DNA of 64,000 nucleotides from Typha latifolia (Eukaryota; Streptophyta; Magnoliopsida; Poales; Typhaceae). Both the position numbers and the translations under genes were made by a program. The stretch is from positions 4,154,001-4,218,000 of the forward strand of contig CM034107.1 of the NCBI GenBank assembly GCA_019914945.1, given 5' to 3'. The notes under the pieces are model-generated. The model ran no database searches, had not been told where the DNA came from, and saw nothing but the letters and a program-made list of their open reading frames with translations. Below, in pieces: positions 1 to 12,332 of the stretch. The stretch's first letter is position 1. Every line of letters starts with the position of its first letter.

Positions 1-519
1 GAAAAATGACTTGGATGTTTGCTAAAAACTGGCCTGAGATTTGATCATTTCATAAGGTTGTACAGGAAAGCATGGTGTTTATGAGAGAGATGTGGGTGTT
101 ATAGTTAACCTACAGATTAGGCTTCTAGAGAATTTTTTTGATACCCACATAGAGATTAAAGAGTAAAACCTCAGAGTTGCTCGAATTATTAGGATTGGTG
201 TTTGATTCCTTATCTGATTGTCTTAGCAAGCTTAATTTGATAATTTATATTATTTTTATAGGCTTGAAGGAAATATTCAGTGGAACATGTATTTTATTCC
301 TCTGAGTTTCTGTTTCTTTCAGTTTCTGAACTAGATATTCTGTCCTCTTCTTAGTCGCATTTTCTTTGTATCTATGCTATTACCGTTATTTGTATTTATT
401 TGGCATGATATACTCTTCTGTTGTGGAAGATCCTTGCTAGTCTGAGAAAATTTCTGCTGCCAGAGATATATTTTGATCTATTAAAAAGGATCTGATCAGT
501 CAGTTGAACTGATTTCTAG
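1..519. other. Intron or upstream part of the first gene
   Basis: AT-rich sequence with no open frame I can support. It ends in a plausible splice acceptor (TTTCTAG at 513-519) followed by an exon, so I read it as an intron of the gene that continues to 1357. The start of that gene lies outside the window. Confidence 0.5.
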
Positions 520-1357
520 GTTCACAAATAATATTCTGAGCACAGCACAGCAATTATGGCTTCAAAAGCTTGGTGGCGCAAAGAACCCTGTTATAGAGTA
601 CATTGACAGAGCGGCTAGAGATGAACCATTGAACACTGACAAGTCTGGATCCACCATACAGAAGTCTGTAGGTGAACCTAAAGCAGAAAAAGCAAAGTCC
701 AGCCAAGATATAAATTCTGGTGGATTGCGTCCTGGTGAAAGGTTAATGTTGGATAATGCTCAGAAGACCATCTTCAAATCTTCATTTCCATTTTGCTTTT
801 ATTTAGTCATTAACTATAGGATGCAGGTTCAAACAACTAAAGGAGCAAGAGGCAAGGAGAAGAAAGCTAAAGGAAGAAGAGAAGAGAGCAGAAGAGGTAA
901 CTATAAATTCTCCAGTCATTGCTGAACAACAAAATATGGATGTTAAAGTTGTAAAGAACGCTGATGAACAGGTAGAAGCTGATTTATGCCTGGCTGTAGT
1001 TGGAACTCTGTTGTGCTACATCAATATTTTCTCAATAATAAAGCCACTGACACAAACAGTGTATATAAACAGGATTTTGACCAGGCCCAAACAAAAGTAT
1101 ACCTGCCAATGAGTAACAATGGAGGACTTAGCCAGGGTGCTGATTCCACTACAGATGTCAGGAATCTTAATGGGAATACACACAAGGTACTCTCTCATTA
1201 ACTAGGACTCTTATGTGAAGGAAGGTTTCATCTAACATGAATGTGATTTAAATTACTTGCAAAAAGAATCCACTTCTTTCTTTTCTAGCATAGTAGTTGG
1301 ACAAAACGGAAGCGAAAGAATAGACGTCGTAATCGACATTGCTTGAGCTGCATGTAG
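520..1357 (+). CDS. 3' exons of an unrecognised gene with a charged coiled-coil segment and basic C-terminus (partial)
   Basis: I do not recognise this protein. Four exons join in one open frame: 520-741, 827-971, 1073-1186 and 1289-1357 (stop TAG 1355-1357), with three short GT-AG introns of about 85-102 bp. The splice sites are inferred from frame continuity. The visible C-terminal ~180 residues begin with FTNNILSTAQQLWLQKLGGA. They contain a glutamate/lysine/arginine-rich stretch that looks like a coiled coil (KQLKEQEARRRKLKEEEKRA). They end in a strongly basic, possibly nuclear-localising tail (WTKRKRKNRRRNRH) closing with CLSCM. The 5' part is missing, so length and domains cannot be judged. 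A possible alternative last exon lies at 1896-1991. Confidence 0.6.
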
Positions 1358-3369
1358 AACAGTGAGAACTTATGTCACCTTGATGCGTTAAATTAGGTGC
1401 CTTTATGCCTTGTCTTATTATTTCTTTTGTGTGTTAGTTTTGGTCTTCCCCTCTCTCAATGCCTATTTCAATTAAAGCACTCTTACTTTTACTCTCTTGA
1501 ACATGTCCAAACCACCTACAATCAATTATCATAGAAGCTATTCTCTGTCAGATGCACTAATTTTGTCTCTCATTTCTTCTTTCTCTTTTGCTAATAGCCC
1601 AACCTTGCTTAAATTCTATATATACCTCGCATACTAATTTTTCTGTATATTGGAGGTGATTATGAGATGTTAGTTGTTACTCATACATGTAGTTCCTTTT
1701 CAGTTCAATTATTCAGTAAATAGTGATATCATTTATGTGCCTTGATTTAGTTATCCATTGTTATACAATTATTTATGTTGGTACCCGGTGTGAATTCTAA
1801 GTACAGCCACATGAAAGATATCCATTCAACCGACCTTAAGAAGAAATATATATTGCTCATCTGATCTAATATTGAGTTATATGGCTATATATCAGGATGA
1901 AGTGGCTGAGATGCATGCCTCCAGTATCAACCAGACTACAGAGAGTGCTTCTGATGTAAGAGATCAAGAGACTGAAAGAGAAGAAGCTTAGGGATGTAGA
2001 AACTGCAGTAACATTCTCCTGACTACTCATGGCATTCTACACCATGTCCCAAATTATCATTGGGAGAGGTTATGCCTTTTCCAGGGATGCTTGCAAGTTC
2101 AGCATTTATAGTGCATCAAAGTTCTTATTCCATGGTCATACGAAATTTTAGACCCTTTGGATGTAAAATATGTGATGCAGAAAAAAGAAGAAGAAATCTC
2201 TATCCTGTGCATCAGTTTTGTTGGGATATAAGAATTTTACCTTCCAAGACCTATTTTTTCTTCTTCTATTTTTTTTTTCTAGGTATTATAGTATGATTTT
2301 CTCTCGCTGACTTTGGCAAAATGTATGATGAAAGCATGGATGATTCAATAATCAATCCTTCCACCTTTCTATTTAAAAAAATAAGGTTGATTTACATACC
2401 TTTTTCTTCCATTCGTCCACATTGTGACTTGATGCCGTCATATAATTTGTGTAATGGTTACTAAGGTTTTGTATCCTCAACAAACAAACAAAAACAAAAA
2501 CATCAAAAGAAAAAAAAAAAAAAGAAGAAGGAAGAAGAGAAGATAGTAGGATCCGACCATTAATATTGAGCTCTATAATAGTCGGACTAACTGAATATAT
2601 AAATTGTTTGGAAACATACTAGTTTAAATATACAAATTGTTTGGGGAACATGCGAGTTTGGTACAATTCCCCAGCGAGCAAGATATTCCAGTCGCAGAAA
2701 TTTATGCATCTGATTAGCAGCGGATCCGAGGCAAGATGCAAAAACATTGGATATGCCATATGATAATTCTTTTTTTTTGTTAACAAACCTATACCGGAAT
2801 TTTTTTCTTTTTGTTTTTTGATGGTCAAGTGAATGAGCATGTTACATAGGCAGGTGATCTGACCGATAGCTCATGATTTTGGCTAGCTATTAAGCAGCAG
2901 CTTGTTACGAATTTAACATTTTTTAGCGTTTTAACGAGTCCGTACGGTACTTCAACTTCTTTGCAAGATGAAATAAGCCTCAAAGTAAAGTTAGTATAGA
3001 ATTAAGAAAGAAAGAAAGTCTTCACTAACACTTAGAGAAAAACTACTTTGATAAAGTCTTACTTCTTTTTATGTACTCAAACTTTAGATAAAAATACAAA
3101 TAGTGAGTTCAAGCCCTCTATATAGAAAAAAATAATATAGCTACTAAGTTACCATAATAAATATTTTTCCTAAATACTTAAAAGGGAAGGGATATGATCG
3201 ACAAAGTGTTGTCCTTTGCCTTTATCTATCCAGCAGTAGGTAAGCTTGAGGCCAATCCAGTAGTGAATAAGATCGATTTGCTTAATTACCGTAGTCCCTT
3301 GGGTCCAGCTTAGCCTTTTGTGTTGCTGATGCCTTTTGCACTGCGGTTTTGACCAAAACTTTAATGAGG
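1358..3369. other. 3' UTR and intergenic DNA
   Basis: This is probably the 3' UTR of the preceding gene followed by AT-rich intergenic DNA with A- and T-runs (for example 2510-2523). An acceptor-preceded open stretch at 1896-1991 (starting DEVAEMHASS, ending TAG) may be an alternative terminal exon. I see no other gene. Confidence 0.5.
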
Positions 3370-4175
3370 TGTCACATTCTCCATCACCTAATGCATAGTC
3401 GTCCTAGCTGCCCGACGATTTTAAAAATCTACAATGAGGCTTTTGTATCGCTATAGCGAGTCCATCTTTTTCTGACTTGTTTCACCACGTGGCAATCATC
3501 TCCAACGCACTAAGTATTCAATGGTTGGTAGAACTCTTTGACATCACATCATTCGAGAGTCAATGATGGCTTCGACTTCTTCGCTTTATCAAGAGCGGAT
3601 GTCATCGTTGTTGGGGTATGCCGCGACACTTCACGGCTGTAGTCTTCTAAGTCTTTTTGGTAAGGCTTGAGGCAACTAATATAGAAGACTGGATGGATTT
3701 TGAGATCTGGAGTTAACTCTAGTTTGTATGCTACTTTGCCCACTTTCTTAACAACTGCAAATGGCCCTTCGTATTGACGAATGAGCCCCTTATGGACCTT
3801 GCGGAAAGCCTTGATCTGGTGTGATTGAAGTTTGATAAGAACTTGATCGACCACTTCAAACTCTAGATGCCTTCACTTGTCATCCGCCCACTTCATCTTC
3901 TACGCATCTTTCTCTAAGAAGGCCTTCGCAAGGTCGTTCTTCTCTTTGAGATCTGTTGCAAATTGAGTGGTATTTGGGCTGCGACAAGCTTCTCTTGTAG
4001 CAGTAGTATGCAAAGCGAGTGGTTGTCGTCCCGTTGCAAGCTCAAAAGAGCTAGTATGCGACGCCTTGTTGCACTGCATATTGTAGCAAAATTGGGCCAT
4101 ATCAAAGTGATACTCCTAATCTCGTTGGTTGGCACTCACATAATGTCTTATGTACTCTTCAAGTAGGGCATTGAT
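3370..4175 (-). pseudogene. Decayed Ty3/gypsy retrotransposon: integrase tail plus chromodomain-like end
   Basis: Read on the minus strand, this gives the end of a gypsy-type integrase. EYIRHYVSANQRD sits near 4145. Then come AQFCYNMQ and FELATGRQPL, and after that the characteristic segment FRKVHKGLIRQYEGPF with VAYKLEL, IHPVFYISCLKPY. After a frame change the strand reads VEAIIDSRMM and LPTIEYLVRW near 3490-3570, which resembles the chromodomain that ends many plant gypsy integrases. There are in-frame stops and at least two frameshifts, so the copy is dead. The longest open piece is 3549-3854. No gag, protease or reverse transcriptase is seen next to it, so it is only the 3' part of an element. 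Confidence 0.85.
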
Positions 4176-4386
4176 GTGCTAGTTGTACACAATCTAACAC
4201 TAATTATTAGAAGCATTCTCGCACTTCGTTTGTGATCCAATCTCGCTAATACTAAAAGTGAGCACACTGTTAGAATAAACTCAGTACAAATATTTATGTG
4301 TAAAACCTTCTCAATATTAGAAAATTGGAAAAACTACGAGAAAATAGAGAAAGTTCACTAAGCAAGAAAACATAGTAGATTAACTC
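4176..4386. other. Flank between gypsy remnant and solo LTR
   Basis: AT-rich sequence, probably further decayed retroelement. It ends in AACTC (4382-4386), the left target-site copy of the solo LTR that follows. Confidence 0.4.
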
Positions 4387-7300
4387 TGTAACAACCTGCC
4401 CAAAAAAAAATATTAAATTAATTTTTGGGCACGCACTGCTCATGCAGCTTGCATGGTGGGGCGCCACGCGCCCACTGTGCCCCGGCCCCGGCGCCACCGC
4501 TACCCCTCCTCCATCGCCTTCCCTCTCTCTCTCTTTAAATCTCTCTCTCTCTATCTCTCCCTCGGTCACTCTCTCACTCTACTCTCTCTCGCACTCCTTC
4601 CTCTCCTTGTTGCCGACGTCGGCCCGCCGCCGCCGCCAGTGAGATCCCTCATATCTCATATCTTTCCTTCTCTCTCTCTCTCTCTCTCTCTCATGCTGAG
4701 CTCGGGCTCGTCGGAGCCGAGCCGAGCGGCCGGTGCCCTCCCCACCGGCCCGGGTCCGCAACCCCTTCCCTCACCTTCTCTCTTTCTTCTCTTCCTCTTC
4801 TCCTCTTCTTCTTCTTCTTCTTTCTTTTTCTCCTTCTTCCTCGGCTTCTTCTCCTTCTTTCTACACAGTGCTAGGCTCAACCCAGCACTGAAGGCAGAAT
4901 TAATTAATTAATTAATTATTTTATTTATGTTATTTATTTAAGTATTTTTCTTCTTAATTAATGCAAATAGATTATTTAGACATTAACTATTTTAATAATA
5001 TTATATATTCTTCAATATTATTTTATTAATGATAATTTTTATAATTAATGATTAATTAGTTATAAATATAAGTAATACTTTTATTTATTTATTTATATGT
5101 ATATTAGAATAATAAATAGATTTGTAAATTATAATTATTAGATTTCTATTCTAATATTCTTATGATATACATTTTAAGTAATTCTATTAATTTATTATAT
5201 ATTATTATTCAGCAACAAATAAAATACTAGGCTTATTTGGTTATTTATTTATTATCTTATCGAGTAAAGATGCATAGTCCCTAATTAATCAAGATAGAGT
5301 ATGAATTATAAAATTAATTATAATTAGACATTGTCTATACTTATAGTTATTTAGCCTTTTATTTTGTAATTATATATTTAGAAATATCCTTATATAAAGG
5401 AAGAAGACCCGTTCTCCTTATACTATAATTAATATTTTATAATAATATAATTATAGTATTTGAATCATATCTATAAGATAAATCTAGTTATGTAATAAAA
5501 AATAAAAAGAATGATTCTAAATCTAATAAACCTTTATATTTTACTTGAATTAATTCGAATTAGATAAACAACTAACTTCATGCTACTTAAATATTTTCAG
5601 ATCCCGAACCCTCTTATTTGAGACCCTTTGGACCTTGTTAGCGATGAGTGTCACTCGGTTGGTTAGCGGATGTAAGGGATACATGGTTTGTGTCTTCTGA
5701 TCAGGGTGAGTAGTCTTATCCCCTAGACGTCTTTCTCAAATTAGATTATATTATATATTATGTATATGCATATTTTGACCTCCAGCATGATTATATCACT
5801 TTATCTAGAGATGATTACAGTCGAGCATATTTTATCATGCATCTGATTATGTTGATTTGGGATATGAGCACATTGGTGATATATAGAGATGATGAGAGAT
5901 GATTATACTGTTATAATGTTATGTCCAGTTGATCTGTAGCATGAGTATGCATGTAATTGATTAGCATGAGTATGCATGTGTTGACTACATAATCGGAGAC
6001 TATATTGCATTATTTTTTTCTTAATTCCTGTTCCACCTAAATTCCTGTTATGTATTGACTTGCTATCGTACTGGATATATGCATATGATCTGTCATTTAG
6101 AAGGAAATCATGAAATGTGATTGATATGATAGTTGATAGAAAGCGTGAGGATCCCCGAATGGGCGTGAGAGTTAGGACGCGCTTGGTGGATGATTGATCG
6201 CTCGACATAGTCGCGATCCTGTTGGCCTTACGTCAAAGGTCGTTAGTCTGTGTGCGCAGCAGATATTCGGACACATGCCGTTCGCTAGGGCATATGTGGC
6301 GAGTTATCTTCACGAGATTTCTATCAGCTAGAAGGGTGCCTAGTCTGGATGGTTGTTGATACCCTTAGCAGATGGCAGGGTATGATTATATTTGAGATAC
6401 TCCTTGTGGATGGCAAAGTATGCTCTGAGCCTCCGGGCATAATGTTGAGACCGGGTACCGGGTGTTGACTATGCACAGTGGTCTAGTATGATAATGACAT
6501 ATAGAGCTGACATTAATGACCGAGATGTTGAGAAATGCATATGATTTCATTATCATTTGATTATTTGATTATCGAGTGGTCAATATACATCATATATGGT
6601 TGCATTTGATATCATAGCATGGTCATGGTCGGCATGCATCATGTGTCATATTTGAAAGAAAGTTATGATGATAGTATGATATAGAGATTTGTTTACTCAT
6701 TGTCGAGGATTATATACTTTTATCAATTATGACATGTTATCTATTTTTCATTTATATATTATTGAGGATGCATTCATATATTCATTCATAACATGATGTT
6801 CTTTCGATTCATATTATCCAAGTATATGATTTACTCTTTGTTTGACATCACTGATTCGGGATAAGGTCTATTCACTAAGCCTTTTGCTCATGATTCTCTC
6901 TCTATTTCTTTTCTAACCCCTTAGATATGTGGTACGTGATAGCGACTTGAGATATCTTGAGAAGATATTTTAGAGCGATGATGATGTGAACTATAGATGC
7001 GAGATGGTATAGATGATAGTTTATATAGAAATTGAGTTGTACAAATATTTAATATTTATACTCTTTTGTATTAGACGATGATTTGTATAATATAGGTCGA
7101 ATCATAGCGTACTTTTGTATTAGATGTTTTAGTTGTATCTTGATGGTTTATTATAGCCTGTTGTGAGTCCTACCGATTATATAGTAGTCTAGTGTATATT
7201 ATTGTCGACTTGGATATTTTTATATTAACAAGTTTATTTGGTTATTAATATGATTTATTTCATGATGGATTATGTGATCATGGATAGGTTAGCAGGTTTT

Positions 7301-7434
7301 ATTTAATGATGTCATGATTATATATGCATAGGAGTATCTGTGCGTGACGGGTCCTGCTTGTCCTGTCGCATGCGTCGCGTGTGCCGTGTGAGCGCGTGGG
7401 TGTGCATGTGCCTGTGCCGGGCGGGTGCGTTACA
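4387..7434. mobile_element. Solo LTR, about 3.05 kb, with 5-bp target duplication AACTC
   Basis: The sequence from TGTAACAACCTGCCC (4387) to GGGCGGGTGCGTTACA (ends 7434) has the TG...CA ends of an LTR and short imperfect inverted termini (TGTAAC plus a GCCC block). It is flanked on both sides by AACTC (4382-4386 and 7435-7439). Five-base duplications are typical of LTR-retrotransposon integration. No gag-pol lies inside, so this is most simply a solo LTR left by recombination. A very large LTR of this kind fits Ty3/gypsy lineages, which is inference. It carries CT/TTC-rich tracts at 4520-4860 and a long AT-rich middle. Open frames in the CT tracts are low-complexity artefacts. Confidence 0.85.
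4522..4850. repeat. CT and TTC microsatellite tracts inside the LTR
   Basis: Successive (CT)n runs near 4522-4560 and 4671-4693 and a (TTC)n run near 4800-4830 sit in an otherwise GC-rich block of the solo LTR. They generate spurious serine/leucine-rich frames on both strands. Confidence 0.85.
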
Positions 7435-9838
7435 AACTCGTACCTCGTTGATAGATCAATCTGTACCTGAGGAACAACACTTGTACAACACAGCACAAGA
7501 ATTTCACAATGATAAACCACAAAATGATATATAAACAAAAGTATGAGAGAAGATAATACTCGATTGAGAGGATGCACTTTATCACAGAGTCCGAACTATA
7601 AAACTCGATGGAGACATCAAAAGTCAACTAGAAATCCAATTAAGTAAAGTTTTTCTTCTACTTCTCTCTTTTTCACTATGTTCACTCAATTTTTACTATA
7701 CTCCATCTAGCACATATCGACCTCTTTAGATAGGTGTCTAAGCCAACGCCCTAATCTCATTAGAAGACTTTTGTTATTTTAATCTCCAAACTTAACTAAA
7801 AGATACCCCGTTATATCCTACTTTATTTAGGAAACCAAAAACAAGATGAACTAATATTCTTACTCAAATTAAATAAGACTCCTTATGAGAAGTCATAATC
7901 CAATGGTTTCCTTAGAGGGTTTATTGTTAAGGAGGTCCAACTTTGTCATTGTGTCACCTCCTTTTACTCTGAAGTCTATAGGCAACGTTGATGGGCTTTA
8001 AAAAGGCTAGGATACATTATGAAAGGGTCATTATAGAGACTGGTTCTGAAACCATTTTGAAAGGTCCTTTGCTCAAAGGGGAGAAGAGCTCCTCCTGGCA
8101 TAGCAGGAGCTTAGCTTCTTTATATATATATATATAGATAAATGTCTTTCTCTTTTGCCCTCTTTTCCAAGTGTTAAAGGATTCTTCACACTAGATTCAT
8201 GTTGTTGAATGGGTGGGTAGCTAATTCAACAATTTGTTGGCTAAATATATACCTCTCAGCCCTAATTCCTAGTAGAGTTTTCAGGTCTTTTTTAGTTAGA
8301 ATTTTGATCCAATGTACCATAATACTATTTTATAATGGATACAATAAATATGATAAATTATTAGGATGCTTAAATTACCTTTCTTCTTATTAATTTTCTA
8401 ATAGATATATTTTAGTCATTTGAGCGAGGCTCTGTTAAGCGGAACAGAAACTATATAGAGTTCGTATGAGTCATAATTACGACTAGTTTTGATAAACAAA
8501 ATTATAATTTTAAATATATGTACTTCTCGGTTTGTTTTTATTAGACATAATACTTCACTTAATATGAAAATGCATCACCCACCAAAATAAATCCTCTTAT
8601 ACGTTATGCTATTGATATGGAAATGGTAAAAACCTAAATTTTAACCCTCTTAGTAAGATTTTGCACTGATTAACATGGCTCTAGGGAACTGATTTATTGT
8701 TTGAATGGTTTTACAAGATTATATCTTCTTGCCACTGTTATATTAAATATTCATTGCATTTGATCTAATTTAAAAGGTAATTTTATTTTCCAACAATAAA
8801 TATGAGGAATGATATTTATATATAGACTTTTTATATATAAGTGGTTAACATCCATGTTGAGTTCTTTCTTTGAAAACTAGTAGGTGAGATATCATTCATT
8901 TTAAATCATAAGATTTTAATCAGCAAGTTAGTACTAGTAAATTACAAGCCTAACATATAGAAAAAAAATAGTTCGAAAACCCCACAACTTGTTGTAGTGC
9001 AACAATTAAATATTGTATCAAGACCTTTGGGCGGAGTAAATATGGCAATTACAAGCACACCACAGATTGGAAGGAGTTTTCATTCGCTTCGTCACAACTC
9101 TAGCAAATATAGAAGCAAGCATAACATCATCCTACACAAGAAAGAAAGATGAAGCAAGAAATGAAAATAAAACGAAAAAAAAAAATTATCGATTGTGTTG
9201 TAGTTGTTGCAACCAAGGCAGCGATAGGAAAGGTGAGAGCAACGATGATGACAACTACATTAGCTAAGCAAAAGGGGGAGGAGATTGATGATAACAGAAG
9301 TGGCAGTAACCCCCAAAAAGACCAAAGGAGAAGGAATCAAATGAAAAATGAAAGTAAAGATAAGATTAAACAGTGAAAACGACATTGATCCGTTAAACAA
9401 AGTTAAGATTAGCCGTTAGAAATTAAACAAAAAAAAAGTTGAAAATAAATTTTATTTTAAATTTGATCCGTTGCTTCCGGTCAACATCTTAGAGAGTACG
9501 TGCATCAAATGTACTTGCAAAGTGGCCTAATATTTTTTTTTCGTACGTCTACAAATTTTTTCTTTTTCTAAAAAAAAAAAAAAAATTTTAATAATAACAA
9601 AAGTACCCCCTCCCCTTACATATGTGATGCATGATTGGCATGGGCATCATTGTCATTTTGCTTATGATTACTATATCAATAGCAATGCCCACAGATTTCA
9701 CTCCTCCCCAACAAAACCACACTGCCACGTCTGCTCAACCCGCCCGCACGTCCTCCAACAAAACCACCCCTCCCGGTCCCGGAAGATGATCCATCGTCAA
9801 TCCTTCTCCCCTCTCTCCTTCTCCTTCTCCTTCTCTCC
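7435..9838. other. Intergenic DNA between solo LTR and SDHB
   Basis: The first ~200 bases continue whatever the solo LTR inserted into, perhaps the older gypsy-related sequence. The rest is AT-rich with a short TA run near 8121-8135 and A-rich tracts near 9176 and 9570. I see no coding region. The last ~150 bases before 9839 become CT-rich and are probably the SDHB 5' UTR and core promoter. Confidence 0.5.
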
Positions 9839-12332
9839 ATGGCCACCTCCTCTAAGCTCCTCTTCCGCCGGGCTGCAGCCGCCCGCGGCCACCTACCTCC
9901 TCCTCCTACTGCGGCCCGCCTAGTCCGTTCCCATCCCCACTCCTCCAGCCCAAACCCTAGCCACCTCAAGACCTTCTCGATCTACCGGTGGAACCCGGAC
10001 GACCCATCGAAGAAGCCCCACCTCCAGAGCTACGAGGTCGACCTGTCCCAGTGCGGCCCGATGGTCCTCGACGCCCTCCTCAAGATCAAGAACGAGGTCG
10101 ACCCCACCCTCACCTTCCGCCGCTCGTGCCGCGAGGGCATCTGCGGCTCCTGCGCCATGAGCATCGACGGCGACAACGGCCTTGCCTGCCTCACCAAGAT
10201 TGGGTCCGGATCTAATCATCATCCGACGGTGATCGCGCCGCTGCCGCACATGTTCGTGGTGAAGGATCTGGTGGTCGACATGACCAATTTCTACGCGCAG
10301 TACAAGAGCGTGGAGCCGTGGCTCAAGAGGAAGGGGCCGGCGCCGGAGGAGGGGAAGGAGGTGCGGCAGAGCAAGGCGGAGAGGGCGAAGCTGGATGGGA
10401 TGTATGAGTGCATCTTATGTGCTTGCTGTAGTACTTCGTGCCCTAGCTACTGGTGGAATCCCGAGACCTACCTCGGCCCCGCCGCCCTGCTCCAGGCCAA
10501 TAGGTTCGTCATTCCTCGCTTATTCACATCTATTTCTCCTTCATTTTAAAAGGTTTACTTTATCGCATAATTGCCACAACTCTCTACAAAGTTATCATAA
10601 ACGCCGATGAGATCATTTGGTTCTAAAAGTAAAAGCAAGAAGGATATTTTGGTCATTCAGATGGGCCATCATTTAGTAGGAGTGAATCTCTTAAATAATG
10701 GAAAATATTCTCAATTTCTCTTTTTTCCTTAACAGCGGTAAATTGCCTTAAGATAGCCTAACATTGACACTGAAATGTTATTTTTTTAAATAGAAAAATC
10801 TAATGGACGACTAATAGAAGGGACATGCCGGCGGGGTCATGAAAGAAATATATAAGGGGGTCTAGGTAAAAATGGACAACAGTTCGAGCAGTCTATATGT
10901 TATTATTCCTGAGTAATTTTACTATTTGATCACTATATCTATCCATATTTGTATTTGTATGTAGGAAATAAAAGGAGATCAATGATGTCGTGCCGATGGT
11001 GGCACAACACCTTGGCACGGGCTAGCACACCCTGTGCTGAGACATATCGACCAATATGGATGCATGTTGGATCGGTATGGGTGAGTGTCTTGCTATGCCG
11101 AATCAGCGCGAGTGTGTCGAACCATGCCGATTGACACAGATCGCATGAGGTTCAAAACGGGTCCATTATAGTGGTAAATCTAAAATATTTTATGAGGTTT
11201 TTTTTATCATGTGACAAACATAACTTTTTTTTTCTATTTCAATCATATAACTATTTGACTATAGTTATATCTTTAATTAAATAGGCCATTTACCAAAATC
11301 TAAAGATAATACTATTTCAATCATATAACTATTTGACTATAGTTATATCTTTAATTAAATAGGCCATTTACCAAAATCTAAAGATAATAGATTTTAAAAC
11401 ATATTTAAATGCTCTAAAATTTTTATTAAAGATGTGACAAAGACGTGCTAAATGTCGGTGGCACGCAGGGGGCGTGCCAACAGGAGATTGACACGGCACG
11501 TACCTTCGACACGATCATTATTGAAGCAAATATAGTTTTGCAACTATGTGATCCATTTTCTCCATTTCCATTAGCGATGTGTTGGGAATATTCTTTAAAA
11601 ATTAACTATAATGATATTTCCAAAAGAGTCATATATGAAATTTTGTTTCACACCAGGTCCGCTATCATGTATTTGACTCGGAATTTTGTGATCTTCCGCT
11701 TTCCAATACGAGTGTTAATTCATGTTTGATGATATATTACATTTTTTTTCCTGCAAAAGCATGGGAAACAGTTTTTCAGGCTACATTTTCTGACAAAATT
11801 ATTCTGAAAATCACCTGCAGTTTGGAAGATGTGGAGCTCATATTTTGCTGCATAAGCACTTCTATATGTAGACTGATATGCTAGCTCTACCATAGGAATT
11901 TAAGAAAGCCATCTGAAAACAAGAGCATGCATGATATATCTTTGACACTGGAAAGAGCTAAGAAATTGTTCAAAGATTAGCACTTCTTTATAAAAAATTT
12001 CTCTTCTATCTTTTTGCTGCTATCTGAAAGCCTCCTACTATGAGGTGACTATGACTAAAATTTGTTTGGCGATCAACATATATAGTTGCACTGACACTAT
12101 AGTCTTGGCTGTTTATATCAACATTTTTATAAAGCCAAATGTGTTTTTCCTGTTGCTCTGTAGATGGATTCAGGACAGCCGTGATCAATACACAAAGGAG
12201 CGTCTCGAGGCCCTAAACGACGAGTTCAAGCTCTATCGCTGCCACCTTATAAAGAACTGTGTTCACGCCTGTCCTAAGGGATTGAACCCAGCAAAGCATA
12301 TTGAAACAATCAAGAAGATGCAGCTTCAGTAA
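9839..12332 (+). CDS. SDHB: Succinate dehydrogenase iron-sulfur subunit, mitochondrial (two exons)
   Basis: This is the iron-sulfur subunit of respiratory complex II. It passes electrons from the flavoprotein subunit to ubiquinone at the inner mitochondrial membrane. Exons are 9839-10503 and 12164-12332, with a 1660-bp intron splitting an Arg codon (AAT AG|A TGG), giving 277 aa. The first ~45 residues are Arg/Ala/Ser-rich like a mitochondrial presequence. The [2Fe-2S] ligands are in CREGICGSC plus the Cys of GLACL. The second and third clusters are bound by [12 protein letters not shown] and by [17 protein letters not shown] in exon 2. All expected cysteines are present. The ATG has a good context (CCATGGCC). 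Exon 1 is very GC-rich and exon 2 is not. A possible poly(A) signal AATAAA lies at 12424-12429. Confidence 0.97.
10504..12163 (+). other. SDHB intron
   Basis: GT-AG intron of 1660 bp (GTTCGT donor, CTCTGTAG acceptor). It holds an exact 78-bp tandem duplication (11234-11389) and a GC-richer repeat-like block (about 10985-11135, with an echo near 11460-11510). I looked for a mitochondrial-type ribosomal protein S14 frame here, because grasses carry one in their SDHB gene, and saw none. Confidence 0.85.
11234..11389. repeat. Exact 78-bp tandem duplication in SDHB intron
   Basis: The unit starting CTATTTCAATCATATAACT at 11234-11311 is repeated at 11312-11389 with no difference that I can see. 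The identity suggests a recent duplication. Confidence 0.95.

Noticed and set aside
4453..4911. 152-aa plus-strand open frame
   Set aside because: Low-complexity Ser/Pro/Leu/Phe product of CT and TTC tracts inside the solo LTR.
10504..12163. RPS14 embedded in the SDHB intron
   Set aside because: No frame resembling RPS14 was seen on either strand.
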